From Mycobacterium sp. DL (GTDB taxonomy: Bacteria > Actinomycetota > Actinomycetes > Mycobacteriales > Mycobacteriaceae), in the NCBI RefSeq assembly GCF_039729195.1, contig NZ_CP155796.1, forward strand, positions 4,340,001 to 4,404,000: 64,000 bases of DNA, written 5' to 3'. Shown here piece after piece: positions 37,534 to 46,477 of this stretch. Within the stretch, counting starts at the first letter, position 1; each line of letters starts with the position of its first letter. A program made the translations under genes and the position numbers. The notes beneath the pieces are model-generated. The model made no database searches and was not told where the DNA came from. It worked only from the letters and a program-made list of their open reading frames with translations.

Positions 37534-38031
37534 ATGACCGACACACCGATCACCGACATCGCGCTCACCACACTGGACGGCCGGTCCACCACGCTCGCTG
37601 AGCTGGCCGACGGGGCGGCGCTGATCGTCAACGTCGCCTCCAAGTGCGGGCTGACCCCGCAGTACGCCGCCCTGGAACAGCTGGCGAGGGACTACAGCGG
37701 CCGCGGCCTGACGGTGATCGGGGTGCCGTGCAATCAGTTCATGGGTCAGGAGCCCGGCACGGCAGAGGAGATTCAGACCTTCTGCTCGACGACCTACGGG
37801 GTCACCTTCCCGCTGCTGGCCAAGACCGAGGTCAACGGCCCGGACCGGCATCCGCTCTACGCCGAGCTCACCAGAACCCCCGACGATCAGGGTGAGGCCG
37901 GCGACGTGCAGTGGAACTTCGAGAAGTTCCTGCTGGCCCCGGGCGCAACCGAGATCACGAGGTTCCGGCCGAGCACCACGCCCGACGCGCCCGAGGTGGT
38001 GTCGGCGATCGAGGCCGTCTTGCCGCGCTAA
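37534..38031 (+). CDS. Glutathione peroxidase family thiol peroxidase
   Basis: A 165-residue GPx-fold peroxidase with peroxidatic C38 (NVASKCG), CNQF with Gln, the WNF motif and a second cysteine C84 in FCSTTYGVTFPL. That second cysteine is typical of thioredoxin-dependent two-cysteine members. Mycobacteria lack glutathione, so thioredoxin is the likely reductant. It is followed by a separate hypothetical gene and preceded by ptrB. Confidence 0.9.
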   Translation: MTDTPITDIALTTLDGRSTTLAELADGAALIVNVASKCGLTPQYAALEQLARDYSGRGLTVIGVPCNQFMGQEPGTAEEIQTFCSTTYGVTFPLLAKTEVNGPDRHPLYAELTRTPDDQGEAGDVQWNFEKFLLAPGATEITRFRPSTTPDAPEVVSAIEAVLPR

Positions 38032-38098
38032 ACGAACCGTCACCTGGGGGCGCAGTGTTGTCCACCGTCTGGACACCTGCCATTGCGACACTGCGGGT

Positions 38099-38803
38099 GT
38101 GGCAGGACAACTGATCGTGTCGATATCCGGGGTCAGCGACCGCACGCTTCCCGACGTCGCCGCCTTCAGCGCCCAACTCGACGCCCGGGGTGTCCCCGGA
38201 TCGTTCCTGGTGGCGCCGCGCCTCAAGGGTGGGTACCGACTCGACCGCGACGCAGCCACGGTTGGCTGGCTGGTCGACCGGCGCGCCCACGGAGACGCGA
38301 TCGTACTGAACGGCTTCGACGAGGCTGCCACCAAGGCGCGGCGCGGCGAGTTCGCCGCACTGCCGGCCCATGAGGCGAACCTGCGGTTGATGGCCGCCGA
38401 CCGGACCCTCGAGCACCTCGGTCTGCGTACCCGACTTTTCGCCGCACCGGGCTGGAACATCTCCCAGGGGGCAGTCACGGTACTGCCCCGCAACGGGTTC
38501 CGCCTGCTGGCCGGTCTGGCCGGAATCACCGACCTGGTTCGCCAGAGCACCGTGCGGACCCGCGTGCTGGGCATCGGGGAAGGCTTCCTCGCGGAGCCGT
38601 GGTGGTGTCGCACTCTGGTGCTGTCGGCTGAGCGCACGGCTCGACGCGGGGGCGTCGTCAGGGTGGCTGTCGGCGCCCGGCACCTGCGCCGTCCGGGGGC
38701 CCGGCAGGCGATGCTCGACGCGGTCGATCTGGCGCTGATGCACTCGTGCGTACCCACCGTCTACGAGTGGCGGGCCGCAACTGCGCTGTCTGACGCCGCG
38801 TAG
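38099..38803 (+). CDS. Polysaccharide-deacetylase-like protein (DUF2334 type, Rv0784-like)
   Basis: A 234-residue protein beginning LIVSISGVSDRT with the first-strand pattern of NodB-like DUF2334 proteins: VSDRTLPDVAAFSAQLDARGVPGSFLVAP. The region GDAIVLNGFD would be a metal-site strand. A hydrolase acting on cell-wall or surface sugars is possible, but catalytic residues cannot be assigned with confidence. GTG 38099 is the chosen start; longer frames overlap the peroxidase gene. Confidence 0.72.
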   Translation: MAGQLIVSISGVSDRTLPDVAAFSAQLDARGVPGSFLVAPRLKGGYRLDRDAATVGWLVDRRAHGDAIVLNGFDEAATKARRGEFAALPAHEANLRLMAADRTLEHLGLRTRLFAAPGWNISQGAVTVLPRNGFRLLAGLAGITDLVRQSTVRTRVLGIGEGFLAEPWWCRTLVLSAERTARRGGVVRVAVGARHLRRPGARQAMLDAVDLALMHSCVPTVYEWRAATALSDAA

Positions 38804-38816
38804 CAGCCGCCGGTCG

Positions 38817-38822
38817 TAGATT
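38817..38822 (+). promoter_or_regulatory. -10 hexamer of the flavoprotein gene
   Basis: TAGATT ends 6 nt before the ATG at 38829; leaderless arrangement. Confidence 0.5.
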
Positions 38823-38828
38823 GGGCCC

Positions 38829-40460
38829 ATGGCTGACGCTGATGTCATCGTGGTGGGTGCCGGACTGGCGGGGCTGGTGGCCGCCTGCGAGCTGGTCGAA
38901 CGGGGCCGTCGTGTCCTGATCGTCGACCAGGAGAACGAAGCCAACATCGGTGGTCAGGCGTTCTGGTCGTTCGGCGGGTTGTTCTTCGTCGACAGCCCCG
39001 AGCAGCGCCGCCTGGGTATCCGCGACAGCCACGAACTCGCGCTGCAGGACTGGCTGGGCACCGCCGGGTTCGACCGGCCCGAAGACCACTGGCCCAGGCA
39101 GTGGGCGCACGCCTACGTCGACTTCGCCGCCGGAGAGAAACGCAGTTGGTTGCGCGACCGGGGCCTGCAGACGTTCGCATTGGTGGGATGGGCCGAGCGG
39201 GGCGGTTACGACGCCCGCGGACACGGCAACTCGGTGCCGCGATTCCACGTCACCTGGGGCACCGGGCCGGCCCTGGTCGACATCTTCGCGCGTCGACTGG
39301 CCGGGGTGCGCTTCGCCCACCGGCACCGCGTCGACGAACTCATCGTCGAGGGCGGGGCGGTCGTCGGGGTGCGCGGGGCGGTGCTGGAACCGTCCACCGC
39401 TGCGCGAGGTGTCACGTCGTCACGAAAAACCACAGGGGACTTCGAATTTCGCGCGCAAGCGGTCGTCGTCGCCAGCGGTGGGATCGGCGGCAACCACGAC
39501 CTGGTCCGCAAGAACTGGCCGGCCCGCATGGGGCGGGTCCCCGAACAACTGCTCAGCGGGGTCCCCGCCCACGTGGACGGCCGGATGCTCGACATCTCGG
39601 CAACAGCCGGCGGGAACCTGATCAACAGCGACCGGATGTGGCACTACACGGAGGGCATCACCAACTACGACCCGATCTGGCCGATGCACGGCATCCGCAT
39701 CCTGCCCGGGCCGTCGTCGCTGTGGCTGGACGCCACCGGCAGGCGACTGCCCGCGCCGCTGTACCCCGGGTTCGACACCCTCGGGACGCTGGAGTACATC
39801 GCCAAGACCGGCCACGACTACACCTGGTTCGTGCTGAACTCGCGCATCATCGACAAGGAGTTCGGTCTGTCCGGCCAGGAGCAGAACCCCGATCTGACGG
39901 GTCGCAGTGTCCGCGGAGTCCTGGAGCGGGGCAGGAATGGCCCCGCGCCGGTGCACGCCTTCGTCGACAAGGGCGTGGACTTCGTCACCGCAGACACCCT
40001 GCGGGATCTGGTCGTGGCGATGAACGCGGTCCCCGACGTCGAGCCGCTGGATTTCGCCGCGGTCGAAGCGGAGGTCACCGCACGGGATCGCGAGGTCGCC
40101 AACCGGTTCACCAAGGACAGCCAGATCACCGCGATCCGCGCCGCCCGTGGCTACCTGGCCGACCGCATCAGCCGAGTCGTCGCCCCGCACCGGCTGACGG
40201 ACCCCAAAGCAGGACCGCTGATCGCGGTGAAGTTACACATCTTGACCCGGAAGTCGTTGGGCGGCTTGGAAACCGACCTGGACTCGCGGGTGTTGCGCAG
40301 CGACGGCGAGGTGTTGCCAGGCCTGTACGCCGCCGGCGAGGCCGCCGGTTTCGGCGGTGGCGGCGTGCACGGCTACCGCTCGCTGGAGGGGACGTTCCTC
40401 GGTGGGTGCGTGTTCTCGGGCCGGGCGGCCGGTCGGGCGGCCGCCCGCGACGTCGGCTGA
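38829..40460 (+). CDS. FAD-binding dehydrogenase (Rv0785-like)
   Basis: A 543-residue flavoprotein of the fumarate reductase / 3-ketosteroid-dehydrogenase superfamily. The FAD motif VVGAGLAGLVAA is at the N-terminus, the second FAD contact is VVVASGGIGGN, and the C-terminal GLYAAGEAAGFGGGGVHGYRSLEG is typical of the class. The substrate is unknown; a ketosteroid or other carbonyl compound is possible. Its stop lies 4 bp from the convergent metallo-hydrolase gene. Confidence 0.9.
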   Translation: MADADVIVVGAGLAGLVAACELVERGRRVLIVDQENEANIGGQAFWSFGGLFFVDSPEQRRLGIRDSHELALQDWLGTAGFDRPEDHWPRQWAHAYVDFAAGEKRSWLRDRGLQTFALVGWAERGGYDARGHGNSVPRFHVTWGTGPALVDIFARRLAGVRFAHRHRVDELIVEGGAVVGVRGAVLEPSTAARGVTSSRKTTGDFEFRAQAVVVASGGIGGNHDLVRKNWPARMGRVPEQLLSGVPAHVDGRMLDISATAGGNLINSDRMWHYTEGITNYDPIWPMHGIRILPGPSSLWLDATGRRLPAPLYPGFDTLGTLEYIAKTGHDYTWFVLNSRIIDKEFGLSGQEQNPDLTGRSVRGVLERGRNGPAPVHAFVDKGVDFVTADTLRDLVVAMNAVPDVEPLDFAAVEAEVTARDREVANRFTKDSQITAIRAARGYLADRISRVVAPHRLTDPKAGPLIAVKLHILTRKSLGGLETDLDSRVLRSDGEVLPGLYAAGEAAGFGGGGVHGYRSLEGTFLGGCVFSGRAAGRAAARDVG

Positions 40461-40464
40461 TCGG

Positions 40465-41130
40465 CTAGAACTGCGTGCCGCTCTCCGGTTCGAGGACCTG
40501 GAAGTCGGTGTCGGTCATCTCCGACAGTCGGCCGTAGTAGATGGGGCGGGCGATCGGGTCCACGATCGCCTGGTGGATCGGCACCGCGTGGGTCGGCGCG
40601 ACCGCACGCAGGTAGTCGACGGCCTCTGAGATCTTCATCCACGGCGCCGCGGCAGGCGTGGCCAGCACGTCCACGGGCTCGCCGGGGACGAACAGCGCAT
40701 CGCCGGGGTGCATCAGCTTTGCCGGATGCTTACCGTCGCCGACGAGATACGAGATGTTGTCGATGATCGGGATCTCCGGATGGATGACCGCATGCTGGCC
40801 ACCGACACCCCGCACCGTCAGATGTCCGACGGACAGAGTGTCGCCGACCTGAACCGCCTGCCACGGTGCGCCCAGCTGAGCTGCTGTCTGCGGGTCTGCG
40901 TAGAGGGCGGCCTGCGGGTTGGCCTCGATGAGGGCGGGCAGTCGCTCGGTGTCGGCGTGGTCGGGGTGTTGGTGGGTGATCAGGATCGCCGACAGACCCG
41001 TGATTCCCTCGAAGCCGTGGGAGAAGTTGCCCGGGTCGAACAACACCGTCGTCGCACCGCCGATGCCGTCGTCCGGTGCTCCCGGAAAGCTGGCCAACAG
41101 GCATGAATGTCCGAAGTGTGTGAGCTGCAT
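40465..41130 (-). CDS. Metallo-beta-lactamase-fold hydrolase (UlaG-like)
   Basis: A 221-residue MBL-fold protein with the metal motif THQHPDHAD near residue 52 and a further His cluster downstream. It is a stand-alone hydrolase of unknown substrate in the place of Rv0786c. The ATG at 41130 is the start. It shares the A/T-rich spacer at 41131-41158 with a divergent gene. Confidence 0.87.
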   Translation of the reverse strand: MQLTHFGHSCLLASFPGAPDDGIGGATTVLFDPGNFSHGFEGITGLSAILITHQHPDHADTERLPALIEANPQAALYADPQTAAQLGAPWQAVQVGDTLSVGHLTVRGVGGQHAVIHPEIPIIDNISYLVGDGKHPAKLMHPGDALFVPGEPVDVLATPAAAPWMKISEAVDYLRAVAPTHAVPIHQAIVDPIARPIYYGRLSEMTDTDFQVLEPESGTQF

Positions 41131-41133
41131 GCC

Positions 41134-41139
41134 TATATT
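41134..41139 (+). promoter_or_regulatory. -10-like hexamer of the secreted-protein gene
   Basis: TATATT is followed by AGGGGG (41149-41154), a plausible Shine-Dalgarno sequence for the GTG at 41159 or 41165. Confidence 0.4.
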
Positions 41140-41158
41140 CTGGCGTGCAGGGGGTTAG

Positions 41159-41827
41159 GTGCACGTGAGATTGATGCTCGCGGTGGTGGCGGCGGTCTGC
41201 GGACTCGTGGTGGTCCCGGGCACCGCCCGCTCCGTGCCGGGGATTTGTCCGCCCTTCTGTGACTCGATCCCCGATGCCGCGTGGATCGAGTCCAGTTCCC
41301 TCCCGCTGTACCCGGTCTACCGCTGGCCCGGCCTGGCAGCGCTGGCCGTCGACGCGCCCGCACCCCGGTTCGGGTTCGAGGGGTGGTGTGCGAGTCCGAC
41401 CGTGGCCGACGATCCCCGGGACTACGTGGTGGCCGCCCGCGCCGAGGTGAGCAATCCCGACGGGCAGTGGAACCTGCGGGTGCAGGTTCTGCACTGGCGG
41501 GGCCCCGTCACGGCCGGGGGTCCGATCGCCCTGGAGACGCTGGAGAAGGCCCGGATGGCGCTGGCGCTGTGCCACCTCACCGCGCCCGCGGTGTCACCGT
41601 CGATCACCAGCAGCGATGCGGAGCGGCTTGCGACGGTGATCAGCGACGGCGGCCGCCGGGTCATGCACGCCTACCTGGTGGCGGACCCGCGCAACGGTTC
41701 CCTGGTCGAGGTGGCGCTGTGGTCGACGCTGCCCAGCGCCGTCGAGTGGTCTGCGGTGCCCGACACCCAGGTTTTTGATGCGATGGCAGCGCCGCTGTGC
41801 GCCGCTTACCTGGGCTCATGCCGGTGA
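41159..41827 (+). CDS. Secreted hypothetical protein
   Basis: A 222-residue protein with a signal peptide (MHVRLMLAVVAAVCGLVV then cleavage near residue 25) and several cysteines (CPPFCD, GWCASP, ALCHL, LCAAYLGSC). No family recognised. The start is GTG 41159 or GTG 41165. It precedes purS by 35 bp but purS has its own promoter. Confidence 0.8.
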   Translation: MHVRLMLAVVAAVCGLVVVPGTARSVPGICPPFCDSIPDAAWIESSSLPLYPVYRWPGLAALAVDAPAPRFGFEGWCASPTVADDPRDYVVAARAEVSNPDGQWNLRVQVLHWRGPVTAGGPIALETLEKARMALALCHLTAPAVSPSITSSDAERLATVISDGGRRVMHAYLVADPRNGSLVEVALWSTLPSAVEWSAVPDTQVFDAMAAPLCAAYLGSCR

Positions 41828-41850
41828 CGCGAGGCCGCCGCCGCCGCAGG

Positions 41851-41856
41851 TAGAGT
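41851..41856 (+). promoter_or_regulatory. purS -10 hexamer
   Basis: TAGAGT ends 6 nt before the GTG at 41863; leaderless arrangement. Confidence 0.55.
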
Positions 41857-41862
41857 GAGCGC

Positions 41863-42114
41863 GTGGCAAAAGTGGTGGTACACGTCATGCCGAAGACCGA
41901 GATCCTCGACCCGCAGGGGCAGGCGATCGTCGGGGCACTCGGCCGCCTCGGCTTCGACGGAGTCTCAGATGTGCGGCAGGGCAAGCGATTCGAGCTTGAA
42001 GTCGACGACAGCATCGACGACGAGAAGCTCGCCGAGATCGCCGAATCGTTGCTGGCGAACACCGTCATCGAGGACTGGACCGTCAGCAGGGAACTACCCG
42101 GGGGAACCGCATGA
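41863..42114 (+). CDS. purS: FGAM synthase subunit PurS
   Basis: An 83-residue PurS, the small structural subunit linking PurQ and PurL in the three-part formylglycinamidine ribonucleotide synthase. [17 protein letters not shown] is characteristic. Start GTG 41863. It overlaps purQ by ATGA and corresponds to Rv0787A. Confidence 0.96.
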   Translation: MAKVVVHVMPKTEILDPQGQAIVGALGRLGFDGVSDVRQGKRFELEVDDSIDDEKLAEIAESLLANTVIEDWTVSRELPGGTA

Positions 42115-42785
42115 ACGCCCGTGTGGGCGTCATCACGTTCCCGGGCACCCTCGACGACATCGACGCCGCGCGTGCGGTGCGACTGGCCGGCGCCGAAGCG
42201 GTGAACCTGTGGCACGCCGACGCCGACCTCAAGGGCGTCGACGCGGTGGTGGTCCCCGGCGGTTTCTCCTACGGCGACTACCTGCGTTGCGGAGCCATCG
42301 CGAGGTTCGCCCCGGTGATGGGTGAGGTCGTCGCCGCTGCCGGCCGTGGCATGCCGGTGCTGGGGATCTGCAACGGCTTTCAGGTGCTCTGCGAGGCCGG
42401 TCTGCTGCCCGGTGCGCTGACGCGTAACGCGGGCCTGCACTTCGTGTGCCGCGACGTGTGGCTTGAGGTCGCGTCCAACACCTCGGCGTGGACCTCGCGG
42501 TATGAGCAGGGTGCCGACCTGCTGGTGCCGCTGAAGTCGGGTGAGGGACGTTATGTCGCGAGCGAGGCCGTGCTCGACGAACTCGAGGGCGAAGGCCGGG
42601 TGGTCTTCCGCTACCGCGACAACATCAACGGCTCGATGCGCGCGATCGCCGGCATCAGCTCGGCCGACGGTCGCGTCGTCGGCCTGATGCCACACCCCGA
42701 GCACGCCACCGAAGCCCTGACCGGCCCGTCCGACGACGGGCTCGGCATCTTCTACTCCGCCCTGGACGCAGTTCTGGTGTCCTGA
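42111..42785 (+). CDS. purQ: FGAM synthase subunit PurQ
   Basis: A 224-residue class-I glutamine amidotransferase that supplies ammonia for FGAM synthesis. The nucleophile is C87 (GICNGFQ) and the His/Glu pair H195/E197 is in PHPEH. It is coupled to purS by a 4-nt overlap. purL is encoded 3.7 kb away. Confidence 0.96.
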   Translation: MNARVGVITFPGTLDDIDAARAVRLAGAEAVNLWHADADLKGVDAVVVPGGFSYGDYLRCGAIARFAPVMGEVVAAAGRGMPVLGICNGFQVLCEAGLLPGALTRNAGLHFVCRDVWLEVASNTSAWTSRYEQGADLLVPLKSGEGRYVASEAVLDELEGEGRVVFRYRDNINGSMRAIAGISSADGRVVGLMPHPEHATEALTGPSDDGLGIFYSALDAVLVS

Positions 42786-42958
42786 CGTCCCCGCCCTAGG
42801 GGCAGGCTGGTCTCTTGAACCCGTTGCGGCCCAAGGCGTGTGGGCTGAACGTCACGATGGCCGACTGCGAGCGCGCGCGAAATGCCAGCAATTGCGGCGC
42901 GTCGGCGTGCAAACACGCGCGTTCGCGGGGAGAGGCGTCAGGCTTGCGGGCCTGGGTG
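42786..42958. other. Intergenic region between purQ and encapsulin
   Basis: A 173-bp convergent gap with no credible gene. It contains short palindromes CCCTAGGG near 42790 and GCAATTGC (42888-42895) and several CGCGCG runs. It may hold the terminators of both operons; no strong hairpin was identified. Confidence 0.3.
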
Positions 42959-43756
42959 TCAGGCCCGCAGCGCGACTGCCGCCTCGGCGGTGTAACACAG
43001 GAACGTCATTGTCTCCTGCAGGTAGAGCTGCACGGTCTCGGCGTCGTGGGACAGGTAGCCGATGCACACGTCGGTGCCCAGCTGCAGGTCGAAATCGCCT
43101 CCGCGGGTGGATAATACGAATGCTCCGTCGATGGCCGGCGCCCAGATGATGTCACCGTCGACCAGTCGGTTGAGGTGTTCGCGGATGGGATAGCCGTTCG
43201 CGGTGGTTTCGCTGACCTGCGTGTAGATGTCCGCCGACAGCAGCACGCTGTACGGGCCGTCGACGCCGGCCAGTCGCAGTTCCGAGAGTGCCTGGCTGAT
43301 CACGTCGGGGATCTCGCGCGGGTCTTCGGGCAGCGCCAGACTGGGGCACGAACTCGCCTTGCGGATGCCACCGATGTGGGCCGCCTCGTATCCCTCGAAG
43401 ATCGCCCGATCCTCGATGAACGCCAGCTTCTTGGCGGCGTCCTTGACCGGGTCCCAATCCGAATCCTGCGACCCGCGCTCGACGTCGTCGATGTCGATCC
43501 GGTTCACCGTGAACGGCACCCGCAGCCTGACCAGCGGCCGCGCATCACGCAGGTGGGCGACCACGCCGTCGCCGGGTGCGGCGACATCGATCAGGTGGCC
43601 GGTACTCACCGCCGCGGTGACGGGGCCTCCAGGTTCGCTGACGTCGACCACCCGGCGGCCCGCGATGTGGCGCTTGAAGGTACGGGTGGCTTCCTGCTCG
43701 ATCTCCGCCCACGCGACGTCGGTGATCGGGGCCAGTTCGCGGTACAGGTTGTTCAT
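42959..43756 (-). CDS. cfp29: Encapsulin nanocompartment shell protein (Cfp29)
   Basis: A 265-residue HK97-fold shell protein matching Rv0798c (Cfp29, linocin-type). [20 protein letters not shown] at the N-terminus and the C-terminal TETMTFLCYT-type E-loop region (QETMTFLCYTAEAAVALRA) fit family-1 encapsulins that form T=1 capsids. Its ATG overlaps the DyP stop (ATGA), so cargo and shell are co-translated. Confidence 0.95.
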   Translation of the reverse strand: MNNLYRELAPITDVAWAEIEQEATRTFKRHIAGRRVVDVSEPGGPVTAAVSTGHLIDVAAPGDGVVAHLRDARPLVRLRVPFTVNRIDIDDVERGSQDSDWDPVKDAAKKLAFIEDRAIFEGYEAAHIGGIRKASSCPSLALPEDPREIPDVISQALSELRLAGVDGPYSVLLSADIYTQVSETTANGYPIREHLNRLVDGDIIWAPAIDGAFVLSTRGGDFDLQLGTDVCIGYLSHDAETVQLYLQETMTFLCYTAEAAVALRA

Positions 43757-44781
43757 TGAGGTTGTCCTTTCAGACTGCCGATCCCGAGCGATCCGTCATA
43801 GCTGTCCGTCGTCACCGGCGCGACCGCCGGCGATTCCGCCGCCGCTGAATCCGGAAGCGGCGGAGGGTTGTTGAGGAAATCCGTGGTCGGGGTGAAGAAC
43901 ATCGAGCCGGTGACGGCGGTGGAGAAGTCCAGTACCCGGTCGGTGTTGCCCGGCGGGTCGCCGACGAACATGTTGGTCAGCATCCGTTCGGTCACCGCTG
44001 CGGTGCGCGAATAGCCGATGAAGTACGTACCGAACTCGCCCGTGCCGACCTCGCCGAACGGCATGTTGTGCCGCACGATCTTGAGCTCGGTGCCGTCCTC
44101 GTCCTCGATGACGTTGAGGGCCAGGTGGGAATTCAGGGGCTTCGCATCGTCGTCGAGCTCGATGTCGTCGAGCTTGGTGCGCCCGATGACTCTTTCCTGC
44201 TCCTCGGTCGACAGCGAGTTCCAGGAACCCATGTCGTGCACGTACTTCTGCACGTGCACGTAGCAGCCGCCGGAGAAGTCGGGATCCTCCTCGCCGATCC
44301 GGGTGGCACTGTCGGCAAGCGGGCCGTCGGGATTCTCGGTGCCGTCAACGAAACCCAGCAGGTCGCGGTTGTCGAAGAACCGGAATCCGTGTGTCTCGTC
44401 GACGACGGTGATCGTGTCCAGCGCGCCGACCAGTCTGGTGGCCAGCTCGAAACAGACGTCCATCGACTCGGCGCGGATGTGGAACAGCAGGTCGCCCGGC
44501 GTCGATGGGGCGCGGTGGCGGCCGCCGTCGAGTTCGACGAACGGGTGCAGTTCAGCGGGGCGGGGCCCGGCGAACAACCGGTCCCACGCGTCGGACCCGA
44601 TCGACGTCACGACGGAGAGCCGTTTCGTCGGATCGCGGAATCCGATGGCCCGCACCAGCCCTGCGATGTCGCCCAGCGCATCGTGGACGGACCGCTCGCC
44701 GTCGTCATCGATGGTCGCCACCAGGAAGATCGCCGCGGGAGTCAGCGGCGCGAGAACCGGCTGCGGATCAAGATCGGGCAC
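43753..44781 (-). CDS. dyp: Encapsulin-cargo dye-decolourising peroxidase
   Basis: A 342-residue DyP-type heme peroxidase matching Rv0799c. GFVDG holds D146; H219, R237 and N239 match the spacing of the heme and distal residues of DypB. The C-terminus after a Pro/Ala/Ser linker is [11 protein letters not shown] (329-339), the encapsulin-loading peptide. It is first in the DyP-encapsulin operon. Start GTG 44781, 6 nt from TAGGGT (44793-44788). Confidence 0.95.
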   Translation of the reverse strand: MPDLDPQPVLAPLTPAAIFLVATIDDDGERSVHDALGDIAGLVRAIGFRDPTKRLSVVTSIGSDAWDRLFAGPRPAELHPFVELDGGRHRAPSTPGDLLFHIRAESMDVCFELATRLVGALDTITVVDETHGFRFFDNRDLLGFVDGTENPDGPLADSATRIGEEDPDFSGGCYVHVQKYVHDMGSWNSLSTEEQERVIGRTKLDDIELDDDAKPLNSHLALNVIEDEDGTELKIVRHNMPFGEVGTGEFGTYFIGYSRTAAVTERMLTNMFVGDPPGNTDRVLDFSTAVTGSMFFTPTTDFLNNPPPLPDSAAAESPAVAPVTTDSYDGSLGIGSLKGQPQ

Positions 44782-44787
44782 ACACCG

Positions 44788-44793
44788 ACCCTA
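44788..44793 (-). promoter_or_regulatory. -10 hexamer of the DyP-encapsulin operon
   Basis: TAGGGT on the minus strand, 6 nt before the GTG at 44781; leaderless arrangement. Confidence 0.5.
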
Positions 44794-44831
44794 GTGCCAC
44801 GGCTGCGGATCAGACCCGTGAAGATGAAGAG

Positions 44832-46088
44832 ATGGCAGCTAGCCCCCATGGCCTTTGTGAGTTCATCGATTCGTCGCCGTCCCCGTTCCACGTGTGCCGA
44901 AGCGCCGCCGACCGATTGCTCGCCGCCGGGTTCACCGAACTGTCCGAGAGCGACCCGTGGCCCGCGTCCGGTGACCACTTCGTGGTTCGGGCCGGTTCGC
45001 TGATCGCCTGGCGCTCCGGCGGCGAGAAGGGGGTGCCCTTTCGTGTCGTCGGCGCCCACACCGACAGCCCCAACCTGAGGGTCAAACAGCACCCGGACCG
45101 GTTCGTCGCCGGCTGGCAGATCGTGGCCCTGCAGCCCTACGGGGGGGCGTGGCTGAACTCGTGGCTGGACCGCGACCTCGGTCTCAGCGGCAGGCTCTCG
45201 GTCCGTAGTGGCAGCGGCATCGAACACCACCTGATCAGGATCGACGAGCCGATCCTGCGGGTACCGCAATTGGCGATTCATCTCAGCGAGGACCGCAAGG
45301 GCGTGGAGCTGAACCCCCAACGACACGTCAACGCCGTGTGGGGCGTGGGCAGCGGGTCCCGGTCGTTCCTGACCTATGTCGCGGCGCGGGCCGACGTGGA
45401 CGTCGAAGACGTGCTGGGCGCCGATCTGATGACACACGACATCAACCCGTCGCGGTTGGCCGGGGTCGACGGTGAGCTGGTCAGCGCGCCACGACTGGAC
45501 AACCAGGCGACGTGCTATGCCGGTCTGGAGGGTTTCCTGGCGGCGGCACCGGGTGCCATCACGCCGGTGCTGGTGCTCTTCGACCACGAGGAGGTCGGAT
45601 CACAGTCCGACCATGGCGCACAATCCGACCTGCTGCCGACGGTGCTGGAGCGGATCACGCTGGCCGAGGGCGGCGGGCGCGAAGACTTCCTGCGACGACT
45701 GCCGGAATCGATGGTCGCTTCGGGGGACATGGCGCACGCCACCCATCCGAACTATCCGGAACGCCACGAACCCGGCCACCTGATCGAGGTCAATGCAGGT
45801 CCGGTGCTGAAAGTGCAGCCCAACCTGCGCTACGCCACCGACGGTCGCACCGCGGCGGCGTTCGCGCTGGCCTGCGAGCAGGCGGGCGTTGCACTGCAGC
45901 GCTACGAGCACCGCGCCGACCTGCCGTGTGGATCGACGATCGGTCCGATGACCGCGGCGGGAACCGGAATACCGACCGTCGACGTCGGGGCGGCCCAGCT
46001 GGCGATGCACTCGGCGCGTGAGGTGATGGGCGCCGCCGATGTCGCCGCCTATTCGTCGGCACTTCAGGCGTTTCTGTCACCCGGCTGA
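44832..46088 (+). CDS. pepC: M18 family aminopeptidase (Rv0800, PepC)
   Basis: A 418-residue M18 metallo-aminopeptidase of the aspartyl aminopeptidase family. Metal ligands are expected in AHTDSPNLR, the central DNQAT and [10 protein letters not shown], and the C-terminal MHSARE. It releases N-terminal acidic or other residues. The ATG at 44832 follows AAGAG; the longer frame overlaps the dyp gene on the other strand and is rejected. Confidence 0.93.
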   Translation: MAASPHGLCEFIDSSPSPFHVCRSAADRLLAAGFTELSESDPWPASGDHFVVRAGSLIAWRSGGEKGVPFRVVGAHTDSPNLRVKQHPDRFVAGWQIVALQPYGGAWLNSWLDRDLGLSGRLSVRSGSGIEHHLIRIDEPILRVPQLAIHLSEDRKGVELNPQRHVNAVWGVGSGSRSFLTYVAARADVDVEDVLGADLMTHDINPSRLAGVDGELVSAPRLDNQATCYAGLEGFLAAAPGAITPVLVLFDHEEVGSQSDHGAQSDLLPTVLERITLAEGGGREDFLRRLPESMVASGDMAHATHPNYPERHEPGHLIEVNAGPVLKVQPNLRYATDGRTAAAFALACEQAGVALQRYEHRADLPCGSTIGPMTAAGTGIPTVDVGAAQLAMHSAREVMGAADVAAYSSALQAFLSPG

Positions 46089-46090
46089 CT

Positions 46091-46096
46091 TAGGGT
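46091..46096 (+). promoter_or_regulatory. -10 hexamer of the VOC gene
   Basis: TAGGGT ends 7 nt before the ATG at 46104; leaderless arrangement. Confidence 0.45.
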
Positions 46097-46103
46097 CGGC
46101 GGT

Positions 46104-46451
46104 ATGACACTGAAAGTTGAGATGATCACCTTCGATTGTGTTGATCCCGACGGGCTGGCCGACTGGTGGGCCAAGGCTGCCGGCGGAGATGTGAACGCCG
46201 TGGCGCCAGGCGAATTCGTCATGGTCACCAGCGAGGGACGCCCGGCGCTGGGCTTTCAGCGGGTGCCCGACCCGACGCCCGGCAAGAACAAGGTGCACCT
46301 GGACTTCCACTCCGCCGACAAAGAGGCCGAGGTGGCCCGCCTCGTCGGTCTGGGGGCGCGGGAGACCGGCCGGAACAGCTTCGGGCCTGAGTTCGAGTGG
46401 GTCGTGCTGGCCGACCCGGAGGGCAACGCCTTCTGCGTCGCCGGAGGCTGA
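46104..46451 (+). CDS. VOC family (glyoxalase-like) protein, Rv0801-like
   Basis: A 115-residue vicinal-oxygen-chelate protein. The two beta-alpha-beta halves can be followed from ITFDCVDPDGLADWW to HLDFHSAD and DPEGNAFCV. The substrate is unknown. It lies between pepC and purL in the same orientation as in M. tuberculosis. Confidence 0.85.
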   Translation: MTLKVEMITFDCVDPDGLADWWAKAAGGDVNAVAPGEFVMVTSEGRPALGFQRVPDPTPGKNKVHLDFHSADKEAEVARLVGLGARETGRNSFGPEFEWVVLADPEGNAFCVAGG

Positions 46452-46465
46452 CCTCCCGCGCTGGC

Positions 46466-46471
46466 TAGACT
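46466..46471 (+). promoter_or_regulatory. purL -10 hexamer
   Basis: TAGACT ends 6 nt before the GTG at 46478; leaderless arrangement. Confidence 0.55.
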
Positions 46472-46477
46472 GTCTCG

